Shown: positions 1 to 7,276 of the stretch, piece after piece
Layout of the letters: every line of letters begins with the position of its first letter
Numbering within the stretch: the first letter of the stretch is position 1
Source of the DNA: Oscillospiraceae bacterium
Lineage (GTDB): Bacteria > Bacillota > Clostridia > Oscillospirales > Ruminococcaceae
NCBI GenBank assembly: GCA_017436125.1
Contig: JAFSDS010000067.1
Span: 1-64,000 of the forward strand
Direction of reading: 5' to 3'
Length of the DNA stretch: 64,000 bases
Program-made: the position numbers and the translations under genes
The notes under the pieces: generated by a model
Told to the model about the DNA's origin: nothing
Database searches by the model: none
Seen by the model: the letters and a program-made list of their open reading frames with translations, nothing else

Positions 1-21
1 CGAGTCCCTCCTTCTCCGCCA
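1..21 (+). tRNA. tRNA-Ser-like gene, 3' end only (cut by window start)
   Basis: The first 21 bases are a T-loop/T-stem 3' strand, an acceptor 3' strand CTTCTCC, discriminator G and encoded CCA. The T-arm TTCGAGTCCCTCC and acceptor end are typical of bacterial tRNA-Ser, but the anticodon lies outside the window, so the isotype is an inference. A strong intrinsic terminator follows at once. The same 3' end recurs at 246-266. Confidence 0.6.
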
Positions 22-25
22 AAAA

Positions 26-59
26 ATAACGACAGGCATTAGCCTGTCGTTATTTTTTT
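26..59 (+). terminator. Intrinsic terminator after the tRNA-Ser-like gene
   Basis: Inverted repeat AACGACAGGC / GCCTGTCGTT with a short ATTA loop, followed by seven T. An identical copy lies at 271-304. Confidence 0.85.
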
Positions 60-243
60 ATGAAAAACAGACTCGAACCCTCGGAAGAGACGAGGGCGTT
101 AAAAAAACGATCCGGTGGATCGTTTTTAGCCGGAGAGATTTGTGAGTGTAAACGAGGCAAAAGATTTTGATCTATAAACATATTTTTTTAAAATTGCCGA
201 GTGCCGAACAAATCAATAAGATTTTGCCGAAGGCAAAAGCTTA

Positions 244-266
244 TTCGAGTCCCTCCTTCTCCGCCA
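244..266 (+). other. Second copy of the tRNA-Ser 3' end (attachment-site-like)
   Basis: TTCGAGTCCCTCCTTCTCC plus GCCA matches the T-arm and acceptor 3' end of the tRNA at the window start, but nothing upstream can form the rest of a tRNA; the preceding bases are the repeat-unit end GCAAAAGCTTA. It is a tRNA 3' fragment, as expected of an attR-type scar. Confidence 0.75.
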
Positions 267-270
267 AAAA

Positions 271-304
271 ATAACGACAGGCATTAGCCTGTCGTTATTT
301 TTTT
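271..304 (+). terminator. Duplicate intrinsic terminator
   Basis: Exact copy of the terminator at 26-59, carried along with the duplicated tRNA 3' end. Confidence 0.8.
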
Positions 305-347
305 ATACAAAACACCGCATCCCCGTAGGGATAGCCTCCCTTGCAAA

Positions 348-376
348 CTGTAGGGGCGGATATTATCCGCCCGCAA
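348..376. repeat. Dispersed 29-bp palindromic repeat, copy 1
   Basis: CTGTAGGGGCGGATATTATC followed by CGCCCGCAA; the core GGGCGGATATTATCCGCCC is a perfect palindrome around a central T. An identical 29-mer lies at 41675-41703. Both are intergenic. Confidence 0.8.
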
Positions 377-457
377 AAAGGATTCCCAAAGGTCAATCCC
401 CATTTGCTGCCGCAAAGACATAATTCTCGTTTTTGCTGATTTTGACGGGCTTTTCTC

Positions 458-486
458 TTGTAAACGGGGAATGATTATGGTAAAAT
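458..486 (+). promoter_or_regulatory. Promoter of prfC
   Basis: TTGTAA, 17-bp spacer, TAAAAT, about 40 bp before the prfC start. A TTGACG at 442-447 is a possible alternative -35 but has no matching -10. Confidence 0.55.
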
Positions 487-525
487 AAATAATTAGTCTT
501 TAAAACTGATAATGGAGGAATATTG

Positions 526-2106
526 ATGTCCAATTTAAAAGAAGAAATCTCCCGCAGAAGAACTTTTGCGATAATTTCCCACCCCGACGCCGGTAAAACA
601 ACCCTTACCGAAAAATTCCTGCTCTATGGCGGCGCCATTGCCCAGGCAGGCGAAGTTAAGGGCAAAAAGGCAAAAGCCGCAACTTCCGACTGGATGGAAA
701 TCGAAAAACAGCGCGGAATCTCCGTAACTTCCTCCGTAATGCAGTTTCAGCACAGCGGATTTTGCATCAATATCCTTGATACCCCCGGCCACCAGGACTT
801 TTCCGAGGATACTTACCGTACCCTTATGGCGGCGGACTCCGCAGTAATGGTAATCGACGGCGCAAAGGGCGTTGAGCCCCAGACCAGAAAGCTTTTCAAG
901 GTCTGCTCCATGCGTCATATCCCGATTTTTACCTTTATCAACAAAATGGACCGCAACACCAAGGATCCTTTTGACCTTTGCGAAGAGGTCGAGCGTGAAC
1001 TCGGCATAGATACCTACGCCATGAACTGGCCCATCGGTTCCGGCAAGGAATTTCAGGGCGTTTATGACCGCGAAAAGAAAAGCATTCTCTTCTTCGGCGA
1101 TGAAGGCAAGGGCAGAAAATCCTCCTCCGTAGAAATCGAGCTTGATGACCCGGAAGTTGCGGAATACCTCGGCGAAAAAGGCTGGGAACAGATCCGCGAC
1201 GACGTTGAACTTCTCGGTGCAGGAAGAGATTTTGATATGGATGCCGTTCAGAACGGAACTTTAAGCCCCGTTTTCTTCGGAAGCGCCCTCACCACCTTTG
1301 GCGTTGAACCTTTCCTCGAAGCTTTCCTCAAAATGACAACTTCTCCCCTTGCAAGAACTTCCGACGAGGGCGTTGTTGATCCCATGAGCGAAGATTTTTC
1401 CGCCTTTGTTTTCAAAATCCAGGCAAACATGAATAAGGCCCACCGCGACCGCCTTGCATTTATGCGTATCTGCTCCGGCAAGTTTGAGCGCGACGCAGAG
1501 GTCTATCACGTTCAGGGCGGCAAAAAAATGCGCCTTTCCCAGCCGCAGCAGATAATGGCGGCAGAACGCGAGATCGTTGAAGAGGCCTATGCCGGCGACA
1601 TAATCGGCGTTTTTGATCCGGGCGTTTTCTCCATTGGCGATACCATAACCGTTCCGGGCAAAAAATTCCGCTATTCCGGAATCCCCACCTTTGAACCGGA
1701 GCATTTTATGTCCGTCCGCCCGAAGGATACCATGAAGCGCAAACAGTTTATCAAAGGCATTGAACAGATTGCACAGGAAGGTGCCATCCAGATATTCAAA
1801 ATTCCGGGCTACGGCCTTGAGGAAGCTATCATCGGCGTAGTCGGAACTCTTCAGTTCGACGTTTTCCGCTACCGTATGCAGAGCGAATACGGCGTAGAGC
1901 TTTATATGAGCCCCCTGCCTTATGAACATCTCCGCTTTATCCTCGAATGTCCTGTTCCGGTAAGCCAGCTTGACCTTGCAAACGGAACAAAAGTCCTTGA
2001 GGATTACCGCGGCCACCATGTTCTTGTTTTCAGCGGTCTTTGGGCGCTAAACTATATGATGAAACAAAACCCCGGCCTTGTTGTATCCGAGGAACTCAGG
2101 GTATAA
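526..2106 (+). CDS. prfC: Peptide chain release factor 3 (RF3)
   Basis: Translational GTPase that recycles RF1/RF2 from the ribosome after peptide release; cytoplasmic. The 526-residue protein shows the GTPase motifs in order: G1 HPDAGKTTLTEKFL near residue 20, the switch region KQRGISVTSSVMQF, G3 DTPGHQDF, G4 NKMDR, then EF-G-like domain 2 and the RF3 C-terminal region ending in NPGLVVSEELRV. Length matches the family (about 525-530). I chose ATG 526 over the TTG three bases earlier because GGAGG at 514-518 gives good spacing. It stands alone, with its own promoter and terminator. Identification is firm. Confidence 0.97.
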   Translation: MSNLKEEISRRRTFAIISHPDAGKTTLTEKFLLYGGAIAQAGEVKGKKAKAATSDWMEIEKQRGISVTSSVMQFQHSGFCINILDTPGHQDFSEDTYRTLMAADSAVMVIDGAKGVEPQTRKLFKVCSMRHIPIFTFINKMDRNTKDPFDLCEEVERELGIDTYAMNWPIGSGKEFQGVYDREKKSILFFGDEGKGRKSSSVEIELDDPEVAEYLGEKGWEQIRDDVELLGAGRDFDMDAVQNGTLSPVFFGSALTTFGVEPFLEAFLKMTTSPLARTSDEGVVDPMSEDFSAFVFKIQANMNKAHRDRLAFMRICSGKFERDAEVYHVQGGKKMRLSQPQQIMAAEREIVEEAYAGDIIGVFDPGVFSIGDTITVPGKKFRYSGIPTFEPEHFMSVRPKDTMKRKQFIKGIEQIAQEGAIQIFKIPGYGLEEAIIGVVGTLQFDVFRYRMQSEYGVELYMSPLPYEHLRFILECPVPVSQLDLANGTKVLEDYRGHHVLVFSGLWALNYMMKQNPGLVVSEELRV

Positions 2107-2112
2107 TAAAAA

Positions 2113-2151
2113 CAAAACGGAGACGCATTATGCGTCCCCGTTTTTTGTTAC
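2113..2151. terminator. Terminator between convergent prfC and XRE gene
   Basis: ACGGAGACGCA / TGCGTCCCCGT stem followed by a T-run, with A-rich bases on the other side, so it may serve both convergent genes. Confidence 0.75.
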
Positions 2152-2166
2152 CCGATAAATCCATTA

Positions 2167-3111
2167 TTACAAAAACGCCATGAGCACCATTGCCAAAAGA
2201 GCAAGGCCGTTGAGCACGATAAATGCCTTTCCGAAAAGCGGCTTCGGGTCCTCCGTTTTTTTAAGCCTTGCACTTTCCGCAAGGTAACCGCCAAGGGCAA
2301 GGCCGACGGATAAAAACATCATTCCAAGCATCGGAAAAGGTTTTAAGGTGTTGTTTTCATAATTTTTAAGTTCAAAAAGAAGCATAAAGCCAAAAATGGA
2401 AGCAAGCATCACTGCTATCAGTATTATTGAAGCGGGAAGCCCCCTTTTTGCTCTTTTTGCGTCCGCCGGGTCGGAATAAATTTTATCGCCGAATTTAAAT
2501 CCGACGAAGAAAATTCCGGCAACGAAAGAGATAATATACATTATGAGAAGAATTCCGTAAATTTCAGATTCCGGAAGGATAAGCGAAGTTGCCGTAATAA
2601 GGAAAAGATAGGAAACCGTTTCAAAACCGAGCATGAAATCAAGGGCGATGACGTATCTTTTCATCTCTTCGGTGTCATATTTTACGGAATCATCATAACC
2701 CGCAAGGAAAGAAAATTCGCCGCTTTTCGCCATTCCCCAGAACATAAGATGGGTAAAACAGTGCATCGGAACGGCAAGGATTATAAGAAGGATAAGAATT
2801 TCGCCGTTAAAGTTTCCGGTAATTCCGCCTATAACGCAATAAGCCGTAAGAATTAAAACGGAAAGAAGGCAAAGAATATGCCCCGCTACATAATTTATCT
2901 TTTTTTCTTTTTTTGGTTCGTTTTTGCAAAGTTCATCAAGAGAAACGTCAAAAATCTCCGCTATGAGGATGAGATTTTCCGTATCCGGATTTGATTTTCC
3001 GCTTTCCCATTTGGTAACCGCCTGGCGGGAAACATCGAGCATTTCTGCAAGTTTTTCCTGAGAAATCCCCTTTTTTCTCCGCAGTTCCGAAAGCTTTTTT
3101 CCAAGTTCCAT
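2167..3111 (-). CDS. XRE-family transcriptional regulator with a membrane domain
   Basis: Residues about 5-62 are a Cro/CI helix-turn-helix (KLSELRRKKGISQEKLAEML, then VSRQAVTKWESGKSNPD). After a short KKEKK linker come about six hydrophobic segments from residue 72 to the C-terminus, so the DNA-binding head is tethered to the membrane. This architecture is common in Firmicutes; the signal sensed is unknown. Start ATG 3111 has a strong AAAAGGAGGTG site. It is divergent from rex across a 240-bp spacer and convergent with prfC. It could control itself, but no operator is obvious. Family call is firm, function unknown. Confidence 0.85.
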   Translation of the reverse strand: MELGKKLSELRRKKGISQEKLAEMLDVSRQAVTKWESGKSNPDTENLILIAEIFDVSLDELCKNEPKKEKKINYVAGHILCLLSVLILTAYCVIGGITGNFNGEILILLIILAVPMHCFTHLMFWGMAKSGEFSFLAGYDDSVKYDTEEMKRYVIALDFMLGFETVSYLFLITATSLILPESEIYGILLIMYIISFVAGIFFVGFKFGDKIYSDPADAKRAKRGLPASIILIAVMLASIFGFMLLFELKNYENNTLKPFPMLGMMFLSVGLALGGYLAESARLKKTEDPKPLFGKAFIVLNGLALLAMVLMAFL

Positions 3112-3278
3112 GCGTTCACCTCCTTTTATGTTTTCAGTTTAACGCATTTTTTATGATATTACAAGGCAACTTTCGGTTGCATAGTCAATTTTGTTGAAAT
3201 ACCGAACGAAATTTGCAAAAAATCGTTTATTTTGACGGAATAAATAAGAAAAATGATACATTTTTGACATTTTGGTTA

Positions 3279-3307
3279 TTGCAAAAGCTGTTTATTAAAT
3301 ATATAAT
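3279..3307 (+). promoter_or_regulatory. Promoter of rex
   Basis: TTGCAA, 17-bp spacer, TATAAT, followed by a GGAGG site before the rex ATG. I saw no clear Rex operator (TTGTTAA-type palindrome) here. Confidence 0.6.
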
Positions 3308-3351
3308 ATATCATATATAATTGAGCGGCGTTCCCGCCAAGGAGGAAAATC

Positions 3352-3993
3352 ATGGGAAATAATGCTCTTGGCAAAAAGACACTTTCCGATGCCCTTGCAA
3401 GGCGTCTTCCGGCATATTACCGCCATGTCTGCATCATGCTTGCAGAAGGAAAACAGACCGTAACTTCCGGTGAACTTGCAAAACGCATCGGCAACACCAG
3501 CGCCCAGGTCCGTCAGGACTTTTTTACCTGCGGCGGTGTTGAAAATTATCATCCGGACACTCTTAAAAACTGGCTTTCCGAGCTTCTCGGAATAAAAAAA
3601 GAACATCACATGGTAGTTATCGGCGCAGGCAACCTTGGCCGCGCAATCATCAGCTTTAAGGATTTCAACAACGAAGGATTCTTTATCGACGCTGTTTTTG
3701 ATAACAACCTTATGTTCGACGGCATGCAGATCTGCGGAATCCCGATCCTTAACGTTACCGCACTTGAAGATTATCTTGAAGCAAACAAGGTCGATATTGT
3801 TGTTATCACAACTCCCGCAAACGTTGCGGAAGATATCCTTGAAAAATCCATAAAGGGCGGCGTAAAAGGCGTTTGGAACTTTGCTCCCGTTGATCTTCGT
3901 TCCAACGAAAATATCGTTGTTCAGAATGTTCACCTCAGCGACAGCCTTCTTACCCTTTCCTTCCGTATGAACGAAAAGGAACATATCAAATAA
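3352..3993 (+). CDS. rex: Redox-sensing transcriptional repressor Rex
   Basis: Cytoplasmic repressor that reads the NADH/NAD+ ratio and controls fermentative and respiratory genes in Gram-positive bacteria. The 213-residue protein has the N-terminal winged helix (PAYYRHVCIMLAEGKQTVTS, then ELAKRIGNTSAQVRQDF) over residues 15-75, followed by a Rossmann fold with the dinucleotide motif VVIGAGNLGRAI near residue 86 and a C-terminal domain-swap helix. Length and motifs match the family. The N-terminal GNNALGKKTLSDALARRLP is typical. ATG 3352 follows AAGGAGG. It is a single-gene unit closed by a terminator at 4007-4034. Confidence 0.96.
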   Translation: MGNNALGKKTLSDALARRLPAYYRHVCIMLAEGKQTVTSGELAKRIGNTSAQVRQDFFTCGGVENYHPDTLKNWLSELLGIKKEHHMVVIGAGNLGRAIISFKDFNNEGFFIDAVFDNNLMFDGMQICGIPILNVTALEDYLEANKVDIVVITTPANVAEDILEKSIKGGVKGVWNFAPVDLRSNENIVVQNVHLSDSLLTLSFRMNEKEHIK

Positions 3994-4006
3994 AAAACCG
4001 CAAGAT

Positions 4007-4034
4007 AAAAGGCACCCTCTCGGGTGCCTTTTTT
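4007..4034 (+). terminator. Terminator of rex
   Basis: AAGGCACC / GGTGCCTT stem with CTCTC loop and T-run. The ~160 bp that follow, up to 4195, hold no gene or repeat I can recognise. Confidence 0.85.
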
Positions 4035-4194
4035 GATTTTTCTTTATATCGCTTTATGGGCGGCTGTTATCCGTTTGCAAAATCCCAATTTTACCGTAGT
4101 GAACGGTATTTATCTGACACCCCAAATCTTGATTTGGCTGGTGGAAGATATGCTGTGCAGACCGTTCTGCCAAAAAAGATTTCCGGAGGGCAGA

Positions 4195-4225
4195 AAAAAC
4201 GGGCGCAAAAAGCAGCGCCCGCAAA
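4195..4225 (-). terminator. Terminator of the DUF523 gene
   Basis: Read on the minus strand, GGGCGC / GCGCCC stem followed by GTTTTTTCT just past the stop codon at 4228. Confidence 0.75.
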
Positions 4226-4227
4226 GT

Positions 4228-4662
4228 TTATTCCATCAGTTCATCGATTCTCGATTCACCGAAAACTTTGATGCCGTTTTTTAAAAGAAGTTCCGCCGTT
4301 TTTCCAAAGCCTTCTTTAAAAGTCCCGTCAAAATTTCCGCTGTAGATAATTCCGCTTCCGCAGGAGGGACTGCGCTCTTTAAGAAGCGCTTTTTTGCAGC
4401 CGAAGATTTTTCCAAGGCGCAAAACCTCTTCTGCGCCTTTTATATATTCCGCGGTAACGTCCCGGCCGTCCTTTGTGACGACTTTATCACCGGATACTTC
4501 CGCCGGGATTCGCGGAGTCGGAAGTCCGCCGAAAATTTCTGCACAGACGGGGATAAGTTCATATTTCTCCATAAGCTTTTGGGCGCTTTCAAGCGGCTTG
4601 CTTTTTCCGTCATACCGGCAGGAAACACCGAGAAGACAGGCGCTTATCAGTAATCTTTCCAT
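4228..4662 (-). CDS. DUF523 domain protein
   Basis: 144 residues: LISACLLGVSCRYDGKSK at the N-terminus, PVCAEIFGGLPTPRIPAE in the middle and KKALLKERSPSCGSGIIYSG towards the end are hallmarks of DUF523. Four conserved cysteines (in SACLLG, VSCRYD, PVCAE, SPSCG) suggest metal or redox chemistry, but no reaction has been assigned that I know of. The start ATG 4662 follows GGGGG. It is monocistronic. The upstream spacer carries three TGAGCAC motifs. The family call is firm; function is unknown. Confidence 0.9.
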   Translation of the reverse strand: MERLLISACLLGVSCRYDGKSKPLESAQKLMEKYELIPVCAEIFGGLPTPRIPAEVSGDKVVTKDGRDVTAEYIKGAEEVLRLGKIFGCKKALLKERSPSCGSGIIYSGNFDGTFKEGFGKTAELLLKNGIKVFGESRIDELME

Positions 4663-4759
4663 AAAATCCCCCTTTGAGCACGGTTTTTATGTTTGAGCAC
4701 GAAACATTTTGTCCATATCAATATAATACATCCCTTTTGAGCACCGGTCAATAAAAACA

Positions 4760-4788
4760 TTGCGAAAAAAAGAAATATATGCTATACT
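4760..4788 (+). promoter_or_regulatory. Promoter of the ZIP transporter gene
   Basis: TTGCGA, 17-bp spacer, TATACT, with AAAGGAG before the ATG at 4825. Confidence 0.55.
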
Positions 4789-4824
4789 TATTTACCTTGA
4801 GAATAATGAAAGGAGATATCCTTT

Positions 4825-5613
4825 ATGAACGATATAACAAAAGTATTCATCGGCGTCATGCTTCCTTTTTTGGGAACGACCCTTGGTGCCGCGGCGGTTT
4901 TCTTTATGAAAGGAGAAATGAATCCAAAACTCCAGAAGGCGCTTTTGGGATTTGCTTCCGGCGTAATGGTCGCCGCATCCGTCTGGTCACTTATCATGCC
5001 CGGTATTGAAATGGCGGAAGCCGCGGGCCAGATAGCCTGGCTTCCGGCGGCCCTTGGTTTTCTTTGCGGAATGGGCTTTTTGCTCCTTCTCGACAGCCTT
5101 ATTCCCCACCTTCATTTAAACTCCGATAAGCCGGAGGGCCGCCCCTGCGGACTTGGAAAATCCTTTATGCTTGTTTTCTCCGTTGCGCTCCATAACCTTC
5201 CGGAAGGCATGGCTGTCGGCGTTGTTCTTGCGGGTATGCTCAGCGGAGAAAGCGTTATCACCACAGCCGGTGCATTCGCTCTTGCAATAGGTATCGCGAT
5301 CCAAAACTTCCCGGAGGGCGCTATTATTTCCATGCCCCTTGTCGGAACCGGCCTTTCAAAGAAAAAAGCCTTTAAATACGGTTTTCTTTCCGGTGTTGTT
5401 GAACCGGTTGGCGCCATTATCACCATACTTCTTGTTTCCATCATCGAACCCGTTCTTCCGTTTATTCTTTCCTTTGCGGCGGGCGCGATGATTTACGTTG
5501 TTGTTGAGGAGCTTATTCCGGAATCCCAGTCCGGCGACCACAGCAACATCGCCACCGTCGGCGTTGCCATTGGTTTTGCGCTGATGATGATACTCGATAT
5601 TGCACTTGGATAA
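4825..5613 (+). CDS. ZIP-family divalent metal transporter
   Basis: Membrane transporter, likely for zinc (perhaps iron or manganese) uptake. The 262 residues contain about eight hydrophobic spans and both ZIP signature sites: HNLPEGMAVG (near residue 131) and NFPEGAIISMPL (near residue 158), which supply the metal-binding His/Asn/Glu residues of TM4 and TM5. A short histidine stretch PHLHLNSD lies in the loop before TM4. The length suits GufA/ZupT-type members. It is a single-gene unit with its own promoter and terminator. Substrate is inferred from the family only. Confidence 0.92.
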   Translation: MNDITKVFIGVMLPFLGTTLGAAAVFFMKGEMNPKLQKALLGFASGVMVAASVWSLIMPGIEMAEAAGQIAWLPAALGFLCGMGFLLLLDSLIPHLHLNSDKPEGRPCGLGKSFMLVFSVALHNLPEGMAVGVVLAGMLSGESVITTAGAFALAIGIAIQNFPEGAIISMPLVGTGLSKKKAFKYGFLSGVVEPVGAIITILLVSIIEPVLPFILSFAAGAMIYVVVEELIPESQSGDHSNIATVGVAIGFALMMILDIALG

Positions 5614-5619
5614 AACAGA

Positions 5620-5659
5620 ATATAAAAAGGCGCTTCGGATGAAGCGTCTTTCTTTTTAT
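5620..5659 (+). terminator. Terminator of the ZIP gene
   Basis: AAGGCGCTTC / GAAGCGTCTT imperfect stem followed by TCTTTTT. Confidence 0.75.
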
Positions 5660-5753
5660 CCACCGCCGTCGCCGTCTTCGAAGGCGACAACGGTTTTCAT
5701 TTTGTATTTTCTTCTCAGCTGTGTAGAGGAGGATACTATCTACCCGTTTTTTA

Positions 5754-5782
5754 TTGACTTCTTTTGCTTTGGGGGATAGAAT
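5754..5782 (+). promoter_or_regulatory. Promoter of the Nudix pair
   Basis: TTGACT, 17-bp spacer, TAGAAT, then AAAGGAG before the first Nudix ATG. Confidence 0.65.
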
Positions 5783-5813
5783 ATTTTTATAAAAAGAGAA
5801 AGGAGCGCATATT

Positions 5814-6206
5814 ATGACCGAAGTTGTTGCCGCAATAATCGAAAAAGACGGAAAAGTGCTTTTGTGTCAGCGCGGTCCCGGCGGAAACTGCCCCTTTCTC
5901 TGGGAATTTCCCGGCGGAAAGATAGAGAAAGGCGAAACCCCTTTTGATGCCCTTAAAAGGGAGATAAAAGAGGAACTTTCCGCGGATGCGGAACCTTTTG
6001 AACTTTTTGATGAATTCACTTTCAGCTATCCGGAAAAGGACATACATTTTTATTTTATAAAAACAAGGCTTCTTTCGGATGAATTATCCCTTTTGGTGCA
6101 TAAGGACGCAAAATGGATGAAAAAGGGCGAAAAAACCGGCCTTGAATTCTGTCCTGCGGATGTTCCTGTTGCAGAAAAACTTTTTGAAACGGAGGAGATA
6201 ATATGA
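5814..6206 (+). CDS. Nudix hydrolase, MutT/8-oxo-dGTPase type
   Basis: 130 residues starting MTEVVAAIIEKDGKVLLCQR, the usual MutT opening. The Nudix box is present as GGKIEKGETPFDALKREIKE with ELSAD continuing, carrying the metal-binding REIKEEL. Family members hydrolyse oxidised or damaged nucleoside triphosphates in the cytoplasm. The gene overlaps the next Nudix gene by 4 bases (ATGA), so the two are translationally coupled and probably work in the same housekeeping role. Exact substrate cannot be told from sequence. Confidence 0.9.
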   Translation: MTEVVAAIIEKDGKVLLCQRGPGGNCPFLWEFPGGKIEKGETPFDALKREIKEELSADAEPFELFDEFTFSYPEKDIHFYFIKTRLLSDELSLLVHKDAKWMKKGEKTGLEFCPADVPVAEKLFETEEII

Positions 6207-6670
6207 TAAATTCAACCCTTTGCTATATCGAAAAAGACGGAAAATATCTTATGCTCCACCGTGTAAAAAAAGAAAACGACGCAAACAAAGATAAATGGAT
6301 AGGCATAGGCGGAAAATTTGAAGATAAGGAAAGCCCCGAGGACTGCATCCTTCGTGAAACAAAGGAGGAAACCGGCCTTACCCTGATTTCATACAAATAC
6401 CGCGGAATAGTAACCTTTGTTTCGGATAAATGGGAAACGGAATATATGCACCTTTTTACCGCAGACGGTTTTGAGGGAAAACTTCTGGACTGTGACGAAG
6501 GGGAGCTTGAATGGATAAGCCGCGAAAAGCTGGATTCCATCCCCAAATGGGAGGGTGATAAAATCTTCCTTGAACTTTTGCAGAAAGACGAACCTTTCTT
6601 TTCGTTAAAGCTCCGTTATGAGGGCGAAAAACTTATGGAAGCGGTCCTTAACGGAAAAGCGATTTTATAA
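6203..6670 (+). CDS. Nudix hydrolase, MTH1/MutT-like
   Basis: 155 residues beginning INSTLCYIEKDGKYLMLHR, the opening typical of MTH1-like 8-oxo-dGTP diphosphatases, then GIGGKFEDKESPEDCILR and ETKEETGL as Nudix box. C-terminal SLKLRYEGEKLMEAV is also typical. It is the second of two adjacent, differently related Nudix genes; the ATG overlaps the previous stop. It is followed 10 bases later by the zinc-ribbon gene, likely in one transcript. Confidence 0.9.
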   Translation: MINSTLCYIEKDGKYLMLHRVKKENDANKDKWIGIGGKFEDKESPEDCILRETKEETGLTLISYKYRGIVTFVSDKWETEYMHLFTADGFEGKLLDCDEGELEWISREKLDSIPKWEGDKIFLELLQKDEPFFSLKLRYEGEKLMEAVLNGKAIL

Positions 6671-6680
6671 AGGAGATACT

Positions 6681-6884
6681 ATGTACACAAATTCAAGGGA
6701 TGAAGAAGTAAAATTTCTTAAAAGGCTTTGGACAAAAATTCCCACAGCCTGTCCGGTATGCGGCCACGAATACCTCGAGCCTCTTCATAAAAAAGCAAAG
6801 AAAAGCGATACGGAATGGAAGTGTTCCGCCTGCGGCGAAATCTTCCGCACCATAAATATGCTTAAGGACCTTCCGGAAGAATAA
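6681..6884 (+). CDS. Small zinc-ribbon protein
   Basis: 67 residues, too short for functional assignment. It contains two CxxC knuckles, CPVCGHE and CSACGEI, spaced as in a zinc ribbon, and a charged N-terminal helix DEEVKFLKRLWTK. ATG 6681 has AAAGGAG just upstream and sits 10 bases after the Nudix stop, so it is probably co-transcribed. It could bind nucleic acid or be an accessory subunit; nothing in the sequence decides. Real-gene status is supported by the ribosome site, the operon position and the ordered cysteines. Confidence 0.75.
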   Translation: MYTNSRDEEVKFLKRLWTKIPTACPVCGHEYLEPLHKKAKKSDTEWKCSACGEIFRTINMLKDLPEE

Positions 6885-6890
6885 ATACCG

Positions 6891-6919
6891 TTGACAAAAC
6901 CCCGTCAAAAAAGTAAAAT
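6891..6919 (+). promoter_or_regulatory. Strong promoter in front of the tRNA-Arg region
   Basis: TTGACA, 17-bp spacer, TAAAAT; the predicted start is about 10 bases before the partial tRNA at 6935. It is the only good promoter seen for the intact tRNA-Arg at 7146. Confidence 0.75.
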
Positions 6920-6934
6920 AGATAGGCAATCTTT

Positions 6935-6974
6935 GTCTCTATAGCTCAGCAGGATAGAGCGTTCGCCTCCTAAG
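6935..6974 (+). pseudogene. 5' half of a tRNA-Arg(CCU) gene
   Basis: GTCTCTA (acceptor 5' strand), TA, a full D-arm and an anticodon stem-loop 5' part including the CCT anticodon, then homology stops inside the 3' side of the anticodon stem. Bases 6942-6974 are identical to 7153-7185 of the intact tRNA-Arg, but the acceptor strand differs (GTCTCTA against GCGCCCG), and no TAGAGAC partner follows. It sits directly behind the promoter, so it looks like the original gene cut in the anticodon stem. Confidence 0.8.
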
Positions 6975-7086
6975 GTCTTGCTCTATCCGTGTGATACGCG
7001 CAGGAAAGCGAGAAAAACGCCAATTTCGTGACCTTGTATCAAGACCTCCGGCAATTTGGCACCCTGTTTGGTATCCATTGGTGCCT
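6974..7086 (+). other. Structured spacer between the tRNA-Arg half and the intact tRNA-Arg
   Basis: GGTCTTG (6974-) and TGATAC pair with GTATCAAGACC further on, forming a long interrupted hairpin, and a second hairpin GGCACC ... GGTGCC followed by TTTT ends near 7086. There is no gene. It could be the end of an integrated element or a transcribed structured RNA. Confidence 0.4.
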
Positions 7087-7145
7087 TTTCAGGAAAATGT
7101 AAGGGATATGCCTTCAAAGCCCAATTTACCTAAATTTCATAATAT

Positions 7146-7222
7146 GCGCCCGTAGCTCAGCAGGATAGAGCGTTCGCCTCCTAAGCGAAAGGCCGCGCGT
7201 TCGAATCGCGCCGGGCGTGCCA
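7146..7222 (+). tRNA. tRNA-Arg (anticodon CCU)
   Basis: Complete 77-base cloverleaf: acceptor GCGCCCG / CGGGCGT (first pair G-U), D-arm GCTC...GAGC, anticodon stem TTCGC / GCGAA with loop CTCCTAA (anticodon CCT), T-arm GCGCG-TTCGAAT-CGCGC, discriminator G and encoded CCA. Reads the AGG codon. Its only visible promoter is upstream of the partial copy at 6935. Confidence 0.95.
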
Positions 7223-7254
7223 TCTGCGCCAGACTTTTATGTTTGGCGCTTTCT
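7223..7254 (+). terminator. Terminator of tRNA-Arg
   Basis: GCGCCAGAC / GTTTGGCGC stem with short loop, then TTTCTATT. Confidence 0.65.
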
Positions 7255-7276
7255 ATTACTCAATCGGGAGGTAACT

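Larger units (their letters stand above)
1..306 (+). repeat. tRNA-3'-end-bounded repeat unit (Ser copy, 245-bp period)
   Basis: Bases 1-61 (tRNA 3' end plus terminator) are repeated exactly at 246-306, giving a 245-bp period. The interior (about 62-245) holds, in order, an inverted T-arm motif GACTCGAA (70-77), the string GAGGGCGTTAA, a hairpin ACGATCCGGTGGATCGT, the block AGCCGGAGAGATTTGTGAG, an AT-rich stretch, GCCGAGTGCCGAACAAA and GCCGAAGGCAAAAGCTTAT. The same blocks in the same order occur on the minus strand downstream of tRNA-Leu (18079 down to 17903). No open reading frame of note is present. The arrangement looks like a very small non-autonomous element using tRNA 3' ends as its boundary; this is inference. 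Confidence 0.75.

Noticed and set aside
131..165. GTG-started mini-ORF (VSVNEAKDFDL) in the Ser repeat unit
   Set aside because: The start codon and frame are not kept in the Leu unit, so the conserved block is unlikely to be coding.
1..306. Short CRISPR-like direct repeat
   Set aside because: There are only two copies with a 184-bp interior, and the repeat is a tRNA 3' end with a terminator, not a CRISPR repeat.
4035..4284. Plus-strand open frames over the rex/DUF523 spacer
   Set aside because: They start in the rex terminator and run antisense into the DUF523 gene, without ribosome sites or recognisable motifs.
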